Shown piece after piece: positions 17,430 to 29,002 of a stretch of DNA of 52,655 nucleotides. The DNA lies in the NCBI GenBank assembly GCA_032718475.1, contig JAUCBJ010007731.1, positions 1-52,655 of the forward strand, in the 5' to 3' direction. The position numbers and the translations under genes were made by a program. The notes beneath the pieces are model-generated. The model had not been told where the DNA came from, did not search any database, and saw only the letters and a program-made list of their open reading frames with translations. The stretch comes from Nemertoderma westbladi (lineage: Eukaryota > Xenacoelomorpha > Nemertodermatida > Nemertodermatidae). Each line of letters opens with the position of its first letter. The first letter of the stretch is position 1.

Positions 17430-20422
17430 CAGACCCTAAGCTAATCCAACACCATAGGTCTATCATCGGCACTCGGGCCCAAGTCAAACGGAACCAGGAA
17501 GCAGCTGTCCCACCGCAGCAACAGCCTAGTCAAGAAACTTGTTCCCAGCGATCCGATAGCTCCAGTAATTCGGATACTGTCGAGCTGACCCCCGAACGCG
17601 GATTGCAGATGGCGGCTAAAGCCTACTCGGACCCCCTTCTCACCCTTCCTGCCGCAGTGCTAACTACTATATTGATTGCGGTGGAGGAACATCAAGCCGA
17701 TTGGGCGAGAAATAAGCGAGCGACCCAAGACAATTATGCGGGATACGCCAGGGAAGAATTGATGTCTATTGTCGAGTCACAATGGAACTTTCCCGGACCC
17801 GGACTCCCGCTAGATTTGTCCGAGGCCACTTGGGAGGATATATACAGGATGGGAGTGACTAAAGATACGATGGATCCAGCTGTTTGGAAGAGGTCGGCAG
17901 CAGGATATGTGCAGGGATTCTTCGGCTCCTTAGAGCGATTAGAAGAACAACTGTTTCGACAACCCCAAGGACCTCAAGAGCAGGAAGAACTGCTATATCA
18001 AGTACGCGAAAGAACCCTACGCATTCGACTAATCCTATCAGCCTTTGAGGAAACTTCCAAAAGAAGACAGGACACGTCGCTGCAGGTTGCTGTCAAAACT
18101 TGGTTCCAGCGGGTAGGTCTCAAAATACAAGAAACGGACCAGTGGAAATCCCAACTGTCTGAGAGACTAACCTATGACGAACCAACCGATGTCACCCTTT
18201 CTCAAGTGGAAGGCGAAGAGACCGCAGAGAGACCACGAACGAGAGACGCCATCGACATTTATCTGTCCGACTATCAGCGATTCCTAGGAGACGAAGAGTT
18301 GAGGAGACGGCTGTCTGGACTTTCCCCTAATAGTGAAGGAACCCAGCGTGTGTTAGACTCAATCGATGCTGAAATGTTAGCTGCTAACCAAGCTAAATTT
18401 GATGAAAAACTCCGCCTCGCTAGAGCCCAAGAAGGGCAAGTAAAGAAAAAACGGATAGAGGACCGAAAGGCAGCAGCAGTAACGGCGGCAGAAGCAGAAG
18501 CAAAAAGAGAGGCAACGGCGGCAGAAGTAGAAGCAAAAAGAAAGGCAACGGCGGCAGAAGCAGAAGCAAAGAGAGAGGCAGCGGTGGCAGAAGCAGAACG
18601 GAGAGCATCTGAGGAGACTACCCAACTAGAGTTGGAAAATCTGCAAGAGACGCAAGACAACATAAATAAACAGTTAACTGCTAGTCACATGCAGATGATG
18701 AGAAGATCTACTCCCAAACGCCAGGGATACACATCATCGGAGGAAAGCGAAACCACCGATCCTGAAGGCGGAGGAAATAGATCTCGTCTAAGCAGGCGTA
18801 GAAAAACATCTCACCGTTACAAATTGCCTGATTTGCCCCCAGCTGTGAGAAGACAATTAGCTAGCACAGACTTAAGTAGAATAGAACCTACAGACCAAAT
18901 TATTAAGGTCAAAACACTCCCTACTATAGTTGATGAGCCTGAAATAATTAGGCCTGTCGTTCCCAAAGTCACTCCTGTGCTAGAGACCCCTGTACTTCCA
19001 GAGCTTAACTCTAAATTCCCTTTACACAGTACTACACTGCCTGTGCCCGGTAGAACAGTCCATGAGAATATCCCTGTCCTGGAAGCTGAGAGAGAAATCA
19101 AAGATTTGTCTCCCGTCGTCCCACGTCAGCCCGCTACAATGTTGGCGACTCCCGCTTCGGCGGTCGAGTGGGTAGAGGAGGGACGGCGGGGGATGAATCT
19201 CCTGCTCGGACAGATGCAGGAGACTGTCTACCAACTTAAGGGAACAGTAAGGGAAGGTAGGGCCGAATTGCAAGAAGTGCAGCAAAGTATCGCGCTAGAA
19301 CGCGACAAATTAGTCAATATCCAAAAAGGGATACCAATACCCCCTGTAAAATTGTGTCAACCTGTTAGGTCTGAAGTATTACATGCGCAAGGTGTGGAGC
19401 CTACACGCATCTATACTGCTAGTGAAGTAGAAACTCCTATAGCAAACCCTATTAAGGGTGATTATAGACCTGTTATTAATGATATCCCCTATAGACCTAA
19501 CAATGATCCGAGAAATTTATATACCGATAATTCGATATTAAATAACACGATGGCCCAAGAAAGCTTTACGCGTCAGATGGCTAGAACAGAAGCCCGCCAA
19601 GCGGTTAAAGTGGGAGAGATCGTCAAATTCAATGGAGATGAGATGAAATGGTTACCTTTCAACGAATATTACAAAGATAGCATACAAAACTCTGTACTAT
19701 CTAACGGAGAGAAACTTAGGTTCCTCATCAAGTGCTTGGAAGGACCTCCCAGGTTAATGGCGTTAAAGTTTATTGGACATCCAGAAGGATTAAGACAAGT
19801 ATGGGATACATTAAACATCAGGTATGGTAACAAGGATAACATAGCTAAGTATTTGTATGCAAAATTAGTAGCCCCCCGACACTTCCTTAGTAGTGGGATT
19901 ATAGAGTTTTCCGATGAAATTCAGGAAATCTGTAGACAATTGGACTGGTTAGGTAAGTCTCATGAATATCAGAGTTCCATGGTTATTGGAGCAGTAGTCT
20001 CTACTTTACCCAAGGGTGGAGTATGTACACGTTGGGACAAGAAAGTGTTGTACATGAATGAACAACAACGACGAAGCCCTACCATGACTGATCTCATGTC
20101 CTTCTTAGATGGTGAAGTAAAACTACAACTCATCAAGCAGTCCAGAGAGAAAACATCGGAAAATAAGGTAAGTGAGAAACCCGCTTCTAGGAGAAGAGTA
20201 ACACCGGTGTGTTACACTGACGACGGCGAAAGCCAAGCTTCTCAAGAAGAGGACAGCGGGAAAGACACTGAGAGATCTTACTACGTTGACAAAACCTCAA
20301 AAGATGTAAGTAAATACAAGGCTCGAAACAACGATAGGAGAGAACAGGTTGCCAAGACCCCCCCTCAGTCTCCTAACAGAATGCACCGAAGAAAACCCGA
20401 AGAAAAAACGAGAGTGCATTAA
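17430..20422 (+). pseudogene. BEL/Pao Gag, main part
   Basis: Gag continues here in frame after the LINE and ends at TAA 20420-20422. With the 9683-9821 piece it would be about 1040 residues, long for BEL/Pao. Counting from the TTG at 17603, residues ~255-360 are an Ala/Glu/Lys-rich coiled coil with an ~11-residue repeat (TAAEAEAKREA). Residues ~370-410 are acidic and basic low-complexity sequence. Residues ~665-760 fit the conserved BEL/Pao Gag block (Pfam DUF1759 type): KFNGDEMKWLPFNEYYKDSI, LRFLIKCLEGPP and so on. This block packages element RNA into particles. The stop is in the same frame as pol, only five codons before the first zinc-knuckle section begins. It is therefore either a readthrough codon or a nonsense mutation. 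Confidence 0.88.
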
Positions 20423-23400
20423 GTTACCCAAGGTAAAGTGAGTAACATAAAACCTAACTGTGCGCTGTGCGACGGGACCCACCGTTTGAGTGCGTGTGCC
20501 GAATTTCTAAAGAAATCCCTTGTAGACAGACGTGCAGTCGTGTGGGACAAGCGGTTATGCTATAATTGCCTCAGACCAGGACACCAACGGCGAACCTGTT
20601 ACTCCGACATAAAGTGTGCAAAGTGTGGCGCGAAACATCACATCTTGTTACACAGTGAGTTTGAACGAGACAAACAGAGTCAGGTAAGTGAGCCCGAACT
20701 ACATGTCCAATTCAGTGATGTAAATGACACTGATCAGGAGTCTGAGATGGAAGGATTCTATACTGACGAATTCTCCGACGCCAACGAATCCTGTTATCTA
20801 ATCAATACCGCAGTGTATCGAGCACTTACTTATGAAAAGGACACCAACAATGAGTTTCCCCCAACTACTTTTGCCAAACAACCATCTTGGAAAGCTCCAA
20901 CTTCCAACGTAGGAATCAGAGAATTTCCTGTAGTGCAGGTAAGAGTTCACGGTCCTAATCACAGTTACATAGTGAACGCACTCCTTGACTCCGGCAGCAC
21001 AGGAACATTCATCGATCAAGAATTAGCCGAAGATATCTTTGCTGGACAACCCAAATTCCGGACTAAATTGAATATGTCAGGAATTATGCAGGTTTGGAAA
21101 TCTACCCTAACGGCAGATTACTATGTAGGTGTGTTGTCCACCCCCCAGGATAAGTTAGGAGCACAAGGTATAAGGTCGGGAAAAATGGTGGCTATAAAGA
21201 ACTTCGCTACTACTCAAGCAGACCTTTATAATTGGGACGAGGATGAGAGCATCCAACATCTTAAGATACCTCGATTCCAGACAGATTATCCTGGAGTGCA
21301 AATACTCATCGGCCAAAACGCGCACGAGGCGCTCGAAACATTAGAGAAACGGCCTGCTCAACCGCAGCCACTGCAAACCTATGCGGTAAGAACTAGAGTA
21401 GGTTGGTACTTTACTGGCCCTTCCCGCAGGACTCTCGAAGAGAGAAGGCCACAAGAACGAGTATACCAGGTGAGTGATTGGAGCGAGGAGAGCAGTGAGG
21501 TGGATGAACTAACTGAGGAAACACCATACTCTTCAGATAATGACGACATCTACCAACTCTTCGATCAAGAGAACACCATCGACCTACTTACCAAAAACCA
21601 AACTTGGAAAAATCAGGTGAACCTATGTCAACTGATTCGCCCATCGGAACCCATCGCTTACAATGACGAACTAAACGATGAGATAGAGCGTTGCAACGCT
21701 AGAACTCGGGACGAACTAGCCGTACGATTCTTTACTCAAGAACTGGTAGAGCCCAATTCATATGATAAGGCCCTATCGATAGAAGAAGAAAGAGCCAAGC
21801 AAATCCAGGAAACAACTACACGTTTTTTAAAGGAACAAGGTAGATATGAAATCGGCCTACCATTTGGAAAACGAGAACCTAGATTTGTAAATAACAGACC
21901 CTTGGCAGAGAAAATAATCGCTCAATTGCATCGACGCCTTACGGCTAATACTTCAGCTGAAGAAATGTACCAAACTCAGCTGAAGAAATTTATAACAAAG
22001 GGATACGCGGAGCGAGTGCCGGAAGGAACACCAGTGACTGAGAGAACGTATTACTTAACACATCATTACGTTCCCAAACCCGGTAAACCCCATGAAGTCC
22101 GAGTCGTATTCGATGGCTCTGCGCTATATATGGGCCAATCCCTCAATTCCGAGTTGTTACCCGGACCCAACTTACTCCAATCTTTGTTGGGAATACTTTT
22201 GAGATTAAGACAATACTCCATCGCGTTCGCCTCCGATATCGAAGGAATGTTCTTACAAGTCAAGGTGCTGGATAGAGATAGAGACAGCCTGAGATTTCTG
22301 TGGTGGCCTGAAGGAGACCTCAATCAGAAACCGGTAGAGTACTGGATGACCATCCAGGCTTTTGGAATCATATCAAGCCCTTCCAACGCCTGCTCCGTGG
22401 TGCGAACCACTGCGAATGACAACCGAGACTCCTTCTCAAAAGAGGTGATAGACAACATCAAACGGAATATATACATGGACGACAATTTAAGGTCCCTTCC
22501 ATCAGTAGAAGAAGCCATAGATGTCGCGAAAGGAACGGTAGAGTGTTTGAAAAGAGGTGGATTCCGACTGACGAAATTCACCAGCAACTCCCGTGAGTTT
22601 CTGGAAGCGATACCGGTAGAAGACCGCGGAGCGAAAGACCTAGACTTAATAAAGGACGATCTTCCTGAAACCAAGACGCTTGGCTTGAAGTGGGACACTG
22701 AAAGAGACATCCTGTTTTTTCAGCTCAAACAGCGAGATAATCCAGTTCGGACCAAACGGATTTGTTTAAGTATCCTGAGCACTTATTTCGACCCATTGGG
22801 ATTTATTAGCCCAGTTATATTGATTGCTCGGAGTTTAGTACAACAAATGTGGCTTGAAAACCACTCATGGGACGATCCGCTTAAGGGAGAATTGTTAAAG
22901 AAATGGATGAAATGGGAAGATTCTCTACCTGCCATCGAGAACTTTATAATTTCCCGTACATATTTTGGCCATGTTCTTCCTACGTATTCCTATCAACTCC
23001 ATGTGTTTGGAGACGCCAGCGACATAGGAATAGGTATAGTAGCATATCTGCGAGTCGAAACCCCAGATGGAATCAAAGTCGCCTTGGTTACCTCTAAGGC
23101 ATTGATTAACAACAAGTTAAAGGTTCCTCGAGCGGAGTTAAAGGCGGCTTTATACGCTACAGCCATCGGCCAGAACGTAACGGAACAAATCGACTACCCA
23201 CTGGAGAAAACGGTTTATTGGACCGACGCTTTACTCGTGTTGGAGTATCTAACCAATGAAGTCTGTCAGTTCAGCGTTTTTGTTACTAACAGGGTAGCTA
23301 TTATTCTTAGTCGCACAAAGATAGATCAATGGAGACATTGCCCTGGTACGATTAATCCAGCCGATATCGCCTCCAGGGGAGCAACTCCACAGGAACTGAT

Positions 23401-23971
23401 AGATACTCCAGATTGGTTGGGTGGACCCGACTTCCTGAGCAAGGAAGAGGATGAATGGCCTCCTCACCCTACTACGGCAGAGATTAGACAAGCCAAGGGA
23501 GCGGAGACAGTCAAACCTAAAACCCGGGCGAGTAAATCGAAGTTATTTAAACCGACTATCGATCTATCTGTATTACATACTTCCGGGAATGATGCTTCGG
23601 ATCCACAATCCCTCAACACAAATAAGTCTGTTGTGGAAATTAGAGATAAAGATTGGAAATCTGGAATACCAGACGTCTCGCAAGGAATCTCACCCATGCT
23701 GCAGAGAGCAATGCATCATTACAGTTCCTGGAATCGGCTCTGTAAAGCCGTCACATATTTAAGACGATGTTTTCATCATCACTACTCCAGAACGAAGACC
23801 ACTAGTGATACCGCTCCATTGACATCTGCACAAGTTCATGTTATTAAAAATTTACCCAAATATAAGACATCTGACCATTTTATAAAGGAGAAAATTAGTC
23901 ACCAGGAGCATGAAGAAACCAATAGGCAGATACTGAGACTCCTGCAATGCTATGAAGATTCCGAAAAGTAA
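20423..23971 (+). pseudogene. BEL/Pao Pol: zinc knuckles, protease, RT, RNase H
   Basis: This is in the same frame as gag, with no ATG. Numbering is from GTG 20438. Residues 8-70 hold three knuckle-like units: CALCDGTHRLSAC, the canonical CYNCLRPGHQRRTC, and CAKCGAKHHILLH. An aspartic protease (LLDSGSTGTF, D184) follows at ~160-300. The RT occupies ~480-720, with catalytic YMDD at 679-682. RNase H is at ~855-985 (HVFGDASDIGIG, VYWTDALLVLEYL). The domain order and the DUF1758/A17-type protease-RT region are typical of BEL/Pao. The frame stops at TAA 23969-23971 and resumes at once, in the same frame, with integrase. The only visible lesions are the two TAA codons. Confidence 0.92.
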
Positions 23972-25357
23972 TTCCTATTGTTGAGAAATCCGCAGATGCG
24001 CTTAAGGGATCGATTCTCGAGCACAATGATAGATGGGTTAATACGTGTTGGAGGAAGACTCACCAACGCGCCCTTATCCTTTGACACCAAATTCCCCATA
24101 CTTATTAGAAATCTTGAAGTACAAATCAAGATGATTGTAGATGTTCACAGTAAACTTTATCATGCTGGTAGAGAACGAATTCTTAGCGAAATTCGAACTC
24201 GCTATTATTTTGATAAACCCCGTAGAGCTCTGAACCAAGTTCTTAGGAACTGCATACCCTGTAGGAAAGCATTCAGTAGGCCTTTAACACAGCGAGAGGC
24301 AGAATTACCTAGGGAACGAGTAAGCTTCTATGAACCACCTTTTACTAATACTGGTGTAGATTTATTTGGCCCTATTGAAGTATATCGTGCGAGGACTATA
24401 GTCAAGAGATGGTGTGTCATCTTCGTGTGCATGACTTGTAGAGCCATCCATCTCGATATGGTGAACGATCTATCTACCAACAGCTTCGTCTTAAGTTTAC
24501 AACGACAGATCGCTCGCTTCGGGACGAGTAATACCATGAGATCGGATAAGGGAACGAACTTCATTGGTGCCAACAACGAAATACAGGCTTACGTGAAGGA
24601 CTGGAACCAACGACAGGTGGACGACCAGCTAAGGATAACAGCGTCTAGCTGGACCTTCAACGCCGCCGACGCCCCTTGGTGGGGAGGAAGTTGGGAGAGA
24701 TTAATTCGAAGTGTCAAAACCGCATTTCACTTTATAGTGCCATGCCGCGCGTATCTCACCGACGAACTTTTGCGGACGTTAATGGAGGAAATAGCTGCCT
24801 ATCTCAACGAGAGACCGCTTATGCCAGTCTCATCGAGTCCCGATTCCCTAGAAGCGTTAACACCCGCGCACTTCCTACTGAAGAAACCTGTAGCCATGCT
24901 CCCACGATCGGAGATTGCCGACGGAGACGAATACTGCCGTCGAACTTGGCAACTTATGCAGTTGCTATCCCATCGTTTCGCTGACCATTTCGAGAAACAT
25001 TATCTGCCCACGCTACAACTTCGAACTAAGTGGTTTGCGCAGCAAGAAAACGTCAGCGCCGGAGATATGGTGCTTATTGTAGATCCAGACCTCCCACGTA
25101 AACGGTGGCAGACAGGTCGTATCATCGAGACTCACATCTCGGATGATGGTTTAGTGCGCTCAGTAGAACTTGTCGTCATGCAGCGTAACTTCAAGAAGCC
25201 AGGCATAATCTTTGAGACGCAACAACTCAATCGCCCAGTTGGTCGTTTATGTTTACTGGAAAGAGACAGAGAACTCTCTGGAAACTATGGAAGGCAAGAC
25301 ACTCTTCCCACGACCACCTCCCTAATTCCTCAAACATCTAGGGACTCCCCAACGTGA
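23972..25357 (+). pseudogene. BEL/Pao integrase
   Basis: It continues the gag-pol frame after the in-frame TAA and ends at TGA 25355-25357. Numbering is from TTG 23978. The zinc-binding HHCC domain has H57, H62, C92 and C95 (HSKLYHAGRER ... NCIPC). The DDE catalytic core has D128 (TGVDLFGPI), D190 (RSDKGTNFIG) and E240 (GGSWERLIRSVK). The C-terminal ~100 residues (DLPRKRWQTGRIIETHIS) match the BEL/Pao tail domain (DUF5641 type). It would insert the cDNA into host DNA and make the 5-bp duplication seen here. All catalytic residues are intact. Confidence 0.92.
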
Positions 25358-26983
25358 TACGTCTGGAGTGGGTGTATGACTATATTGTTTTATCTATTTT
25401 ATTACATTTTTATATGCGAACTTTATTATGTACTTTATTATAATCGTTTTTATTCAATTTTATTTAGTAGAATGTTATTCTAGTGATTATTTAGTGGATT
25501 AGTGCGATATGTTAGTGTTTATTACGTACGTAATTACTTATAATATATATTTAGTGTGACGGCGAGAAAATAATCATTTTTCTCTTTCCTTACTGTCCGT
25601 ATCATATTGTAAATACATGACTACAGTAAGATGAAATGTCCGTACTTATTAAAGTACAATAAAGCCACTACTATATTCAAGTATTATTGGTAGGCAGAGT
25701 ATTAGGAATGCAAAGTTCAGATCCTCGTGTCTCAGCTAAACCAAGCTCTGGGTAGACCTTGGAAACGACTTGCCTCTTCACACTGACATTGCTTCGTGCG
25801 ATATTGCTCTTCTACCTTATATTAAATAATACATATAGTAGCGTGATGTCCCTCTAACAGTAGCGTAAAACGCAAATAAATCTGTTAAACCTTTTGACCA
25901 TCTGTAATTCTCGTCGATTAAGATATCGCGGCACCCACCGATATACTTGAAAGACAAATTCTAGAATCAGTGGTTAATGTCCCCAGACAAGTTCTGGAAT
26001 AAATCGGTGCCCATCTTAAATATTAATTTAATATTTAGTAAAATCTGTAAAATTCAGATCCGTTAACAATTCTAGTCGATTAAGATATCGTAGCACTTAC
26101 CGATACTCTTAAAAGACAAATTTCATAGAATTAAGGATCCTATGTCCCCAGACCTGCTCTGGAATCAAATTGTGTCAATTTTAACATCAAATAATAAAAT
26201 TCACGGGAATAAATTTAAATTCATATTTTAAATGAATTTCATAAATTGTCATTTTTGTACAATTTATAACATTCCCAAAATTCCATTAATTAATAGATCA
26301 TGGGAGCGGAGATTCATCCTATTTAGTGTATTAGAGTGCGAGAATCTCCAACATATAGTCAATAGCCGATAAAATTAATAAAATCATGCATAAAGAGGAT
26401 ATTGACAACTAAAGAATTATTATTAAATAGCATCCCAGATCTGTATGCATGAGAATTACCCTAATTCTACCGCTAGCATTCCATAATGTCACCATAGCAA
26501 CACCCACGCTAGAATTAGAAGCAAGTTAAAAGAACAATAGAAAGCTTGTCCCATTGCATAGCATAGAGAATATAGCACACTGCTAGTATCCAAGGATACA
26601 CAGTAATAACGTGACATTCTGGAAGGCACTGACTAATGGACAAATGGCCTGTATGTGTGCAGTTGGTGACAGTTGTGTGGAATTTGTGCGTTTATAGGTG
26701 AATGTTACTGCTAAAGTATGTTTACAGTAGCTAGTCGCAATTGTAAAAGTAGCCCAACTCTCCTATAGAAAGAACCTAAGTGGATCCAAGCCTTTGGGAC
26801 GGACAGTGGAGTGACTTGTGCCGGTTATCGTTGTCGTGCTGTTGCTACATGTTGGCGTAAACACCGCGACGACGGTACATCGGCGCTGAGAATCCCACTG
26901 TCCGGGGGCAAAGAGAAGTAGGCAGCGACGCCCGCTCGCCTAAATATAAACTTATTTGATATTAATAAACTCAGATAGCAGAG
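25358..26983 (+). other. 1.6-kb conserved spacer between integrase and ORF A
   Basis: No ORF of note. It begins with a purine tract (ctggagtggg) 7-16 bp after the pol stop, followed by TGTATGACTATA. That is the arrangement normally seen at a BEL 3' LTR start, and an AATAAA lies near 25660. Two related structured modules follow at 25906-26011 and 26068-26165. Then comes AT-rich sequence, and a GC-rich conserved block at about 26775-26935 just upstream of ORF A. A candidate splice acceptor (aataaactcag, ending 26974) sits ten bases before the ORF A ATG. The whole stretch is conserved in copy 1 (1059-2680). Confidence 0.75.
25906..26165 (+). ncRNA. Duplicated structured RNA module in the spacer
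   Basis: Two units 162 bp apart share the same predicted fold. Inner stem: ATATCG/CGATAT (25923-25928 with 25939-25944; second unit 26085-26090 with 26101-26105). Outer stem: AATTCT with AGAATT-type partners (25906-25911 with 25961-25967; 26068-26074 with 26126-26132). Downstream hairpin: CCAGA-5nt-TCTGG (25983-25997; 26048-26062 offset gives 26148-26162), whose loop sequence differs while the stem is kept. In unit 1, GGCACC at 25930 can also pair with GGTGCC at 26006. The same pairs exist in copy 1 (about 1605-1700 and 1765-1865). Function is unknown; RNA packaging, translation entry or export are possible. Confidence 0.55.
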
Positions 26984-29002
26984 ATGACGGAGTTGATAGA
27001 AGATGATCTTGGTATTAGGGAGCGATATACTCTACCTTTACAAGCATTTGTGGATAGCTTAATACGCGGTGAAGCCGATCCAACCATTATGGAGGACGAT
27101 GGTCGTTATATCGAACCGCCGATGTCCCAAGAGCAACTCGCGCGTGAATTGGACTATCGAAAATTCACCACTCGTTATACGAATCGTAATGGTACGTATA
27201 TGGACTTCTTAACGACCGGCCATCCTATCGATTTACAGGATACGGACGATGTAGATACAGAGAGGGAAATGGTTCTATTTAAATATCATACCCAGCGGAG
27301 TCGTAACGATAAACCGAGAATAGATCACGAAAATTCTATTCGTAATAGACTGGAAAGAGAAAACATCGAAGAACCGGATAAACATATCGACTTCAACGAA
27401 TACCTAGAATTTTTGAGAGAAACCTATCTCAACATCGCTAGTCAGCAGAACTTAGAGACTCGATATCCTCAAGGTATACACCACAACCCTGTGGCAGAAC
27501 TCAAACGGCTCTATTTCACTATGATGTATCTTACCGCCGATCGTCCCCTACCTGTTATCCCGGATAGTTTTGAACAAATGGAAGAATATTGCAAAACTGG
27601 AGAACGTTCACCCGCGTTTCCTCTACAGGATGTACGTCTTTGGTATTATTGTGACGAATGCCCTAGACCCAACCAACAAACTGAAAGACACAAACATCCG
27701 CGGAGACGTTGCGCTAAACATAGTTTTACGCGTTACACTTACGGGAGTTTCGAGCGAAACCTGTTCGACATACCACCCACGATCGCTCGTCTTAAACGAT
27801 CACTGAATAAACCCATGATCAGAGTTCCGGAATACTCGGTCAGGCCTCCTCATTCCCTAGTGAGACCTCAAACTCTTGATCCTAACAGTATCACTGATCC
27901 TCCCGAACTATATTCCTTGTTCAAAGACTTAGTGTTACCCGAACAATTAATCGGTGGTGCTCCGGTAGTGGGTTCGTTAGACATCCGCCCATCCTACTTA
28001 GCCGGATTGGGACGCGGGCAGCTAATATCGCCCTTTGATCCTTACAATCGTCCAGGATTAAACCCGATGCAACCCGCCACGGAAGTCGAGGAGAGCGTTA
28101 TAAGAAACGCTTTAGACGCCATTCGACAGAAAATCGGAAAGGGAACACAAGATTGTTTAGAGAAACGTAAACTACAGCAACAAGTACAATCGGTGAAGGA
28201 GTTAGCCTTGCCACAGTTCGATAGAGAAATCCAAAACCTCGAGGAAGACATCGAGCTTGGACGCACGTATTCTCTACAAGAATTTTTAGATGAATGCTTA
28301 CAGAGACAAGCGGAAGAAATTCTACTCGAGGAGAAACACACGAAACTGGAAGAGAGAGAAGAAGCCGCTTTAGCCCAACCGGAAGCTCAAATCCTCATGA
28401 CGGACCTCTACTCTAAAACCGTTCGTCATCCCTCGATGATTCCACATTTCGGGGACAAGCTCTTCGCGACGATACAACCTCAACCGGTTGATATCAGTAC
28501 AGGATCGCAAAATCTTATCGCTGACGCCCCTATGTTACAGCGTCCGCCGATCGAGGCCGCTCGTGTTGACGGTATACTCGTTGAACCTCCGGACAATCGA
28601 GCGGATCTTGTCCGTCGTATGGTACACGATGTCAACATACGCGCTAGACCCTTACAGAACTCGTTTTATGGGATCAAAGACCACCCTTATTACGTTAATC
28701 TGACTCAATATTATATGGTAAAACCAGAAGACCCGACACATAATTTAAAGTTTCTACCACTGATAAATCCTCTAGACATTGTCGAACTCGAACAATTGCA
28801 GAAACATCTGGATCAGTTAGTAAAGGTAAACTCATTTAGAAAACCATATAACATTTCTCGAATCGAGAAAGATATAGAACCTCCTTATAATCTCGATGGA
28901 TTTATTAAAACTCGATTAGTCCATTGGAATCTAGATGTATTATTTGAAGAGGAGAAAATACAAAGATATAAAATGTGGAGACGTATACCACTCGGCATAT
29001 GA
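26984..29002 (+). CDS. Accessory ORF A of the BEL element (unknown function)
   Basis: This is 672 codons from ATG 26984 to TGA 29000-29002, an intact frame. I recognise no family. It is a soluble protein: no signal peptide or membrane segment is apparent, so it is not an envelope. The N-terminal third is acidic. Residues ~225-250 hold a CxxC...CxxH set (YYCDECPRPNQ ... RRRCAKHSF) that could bind zinc. Residues ~370-455 are helical and coiled-coil-like, rich in Glu, Gln and Lys. The C-terminus is mixed. Copy 1 keeps its first ~125 residues. The stop overlaps the ATG of the next ORF as ATGA, implying coupled translation. It sits where env or other late genes lie in retroviruses and may be made from a spliced or internally initiated mRNA. 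Confidence 0.8.
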   Translation: MTELIEDDLGIRERYTLPLQAFVDSLIRGEADPTIMEDDGRYIEPPMSQEQLARELDYRKFTTRYTNRNGTYMDFLTTGHPIDLQDTDDVDTEREMVLFKYHTQRSRNDKPRIDHENSIRNRLERENIEEPDKHIDFNEYLEFLRETYLNIASQQNLETRYPQGIHHNPVAELKRLYFTMMYLTADRPLPVIPDSFEQMEEYCKTGERSPAFPLQDVRLWYYCDECPRPNQQTERHKHPRRRCAKHSFTRYTYGSFERNLFDIPPTIARLKRSLNKPMIRVPEYSVRPPHSLVRPQTLDPNSITDPPELYSLFKDLVLPEQLIGGAPVVGSLDIRPSYLAGLGRGQLISPFDPYNRPGLNPMQPATEVEESVIRNALDAIRQKIGKGTQDCLEKRKLQQQVQSVKELALPQFDREIQNLEEDIELGRTYSLQEFLDECLQRQAEEILLEEKHTKLEEREEAALAQPEAQILMTDLYSKTVRHPSMIPHFGDKLFATIQPQPVDISTGSQNLIADAPMLQRPPIEAARVDGILVEPPDNRADLVRRMVHDVNIRARPLQNSFYGIKDHPYYVNLTQYYMVKPEDPTHNLKFLPLINPLDIVELEQLQKHLDQLVKVNSFRKPYNISRIEKDIEPPYNLDGFIKTRLVHWNLDVLFEEEKIQRYKMWRRIPLGI

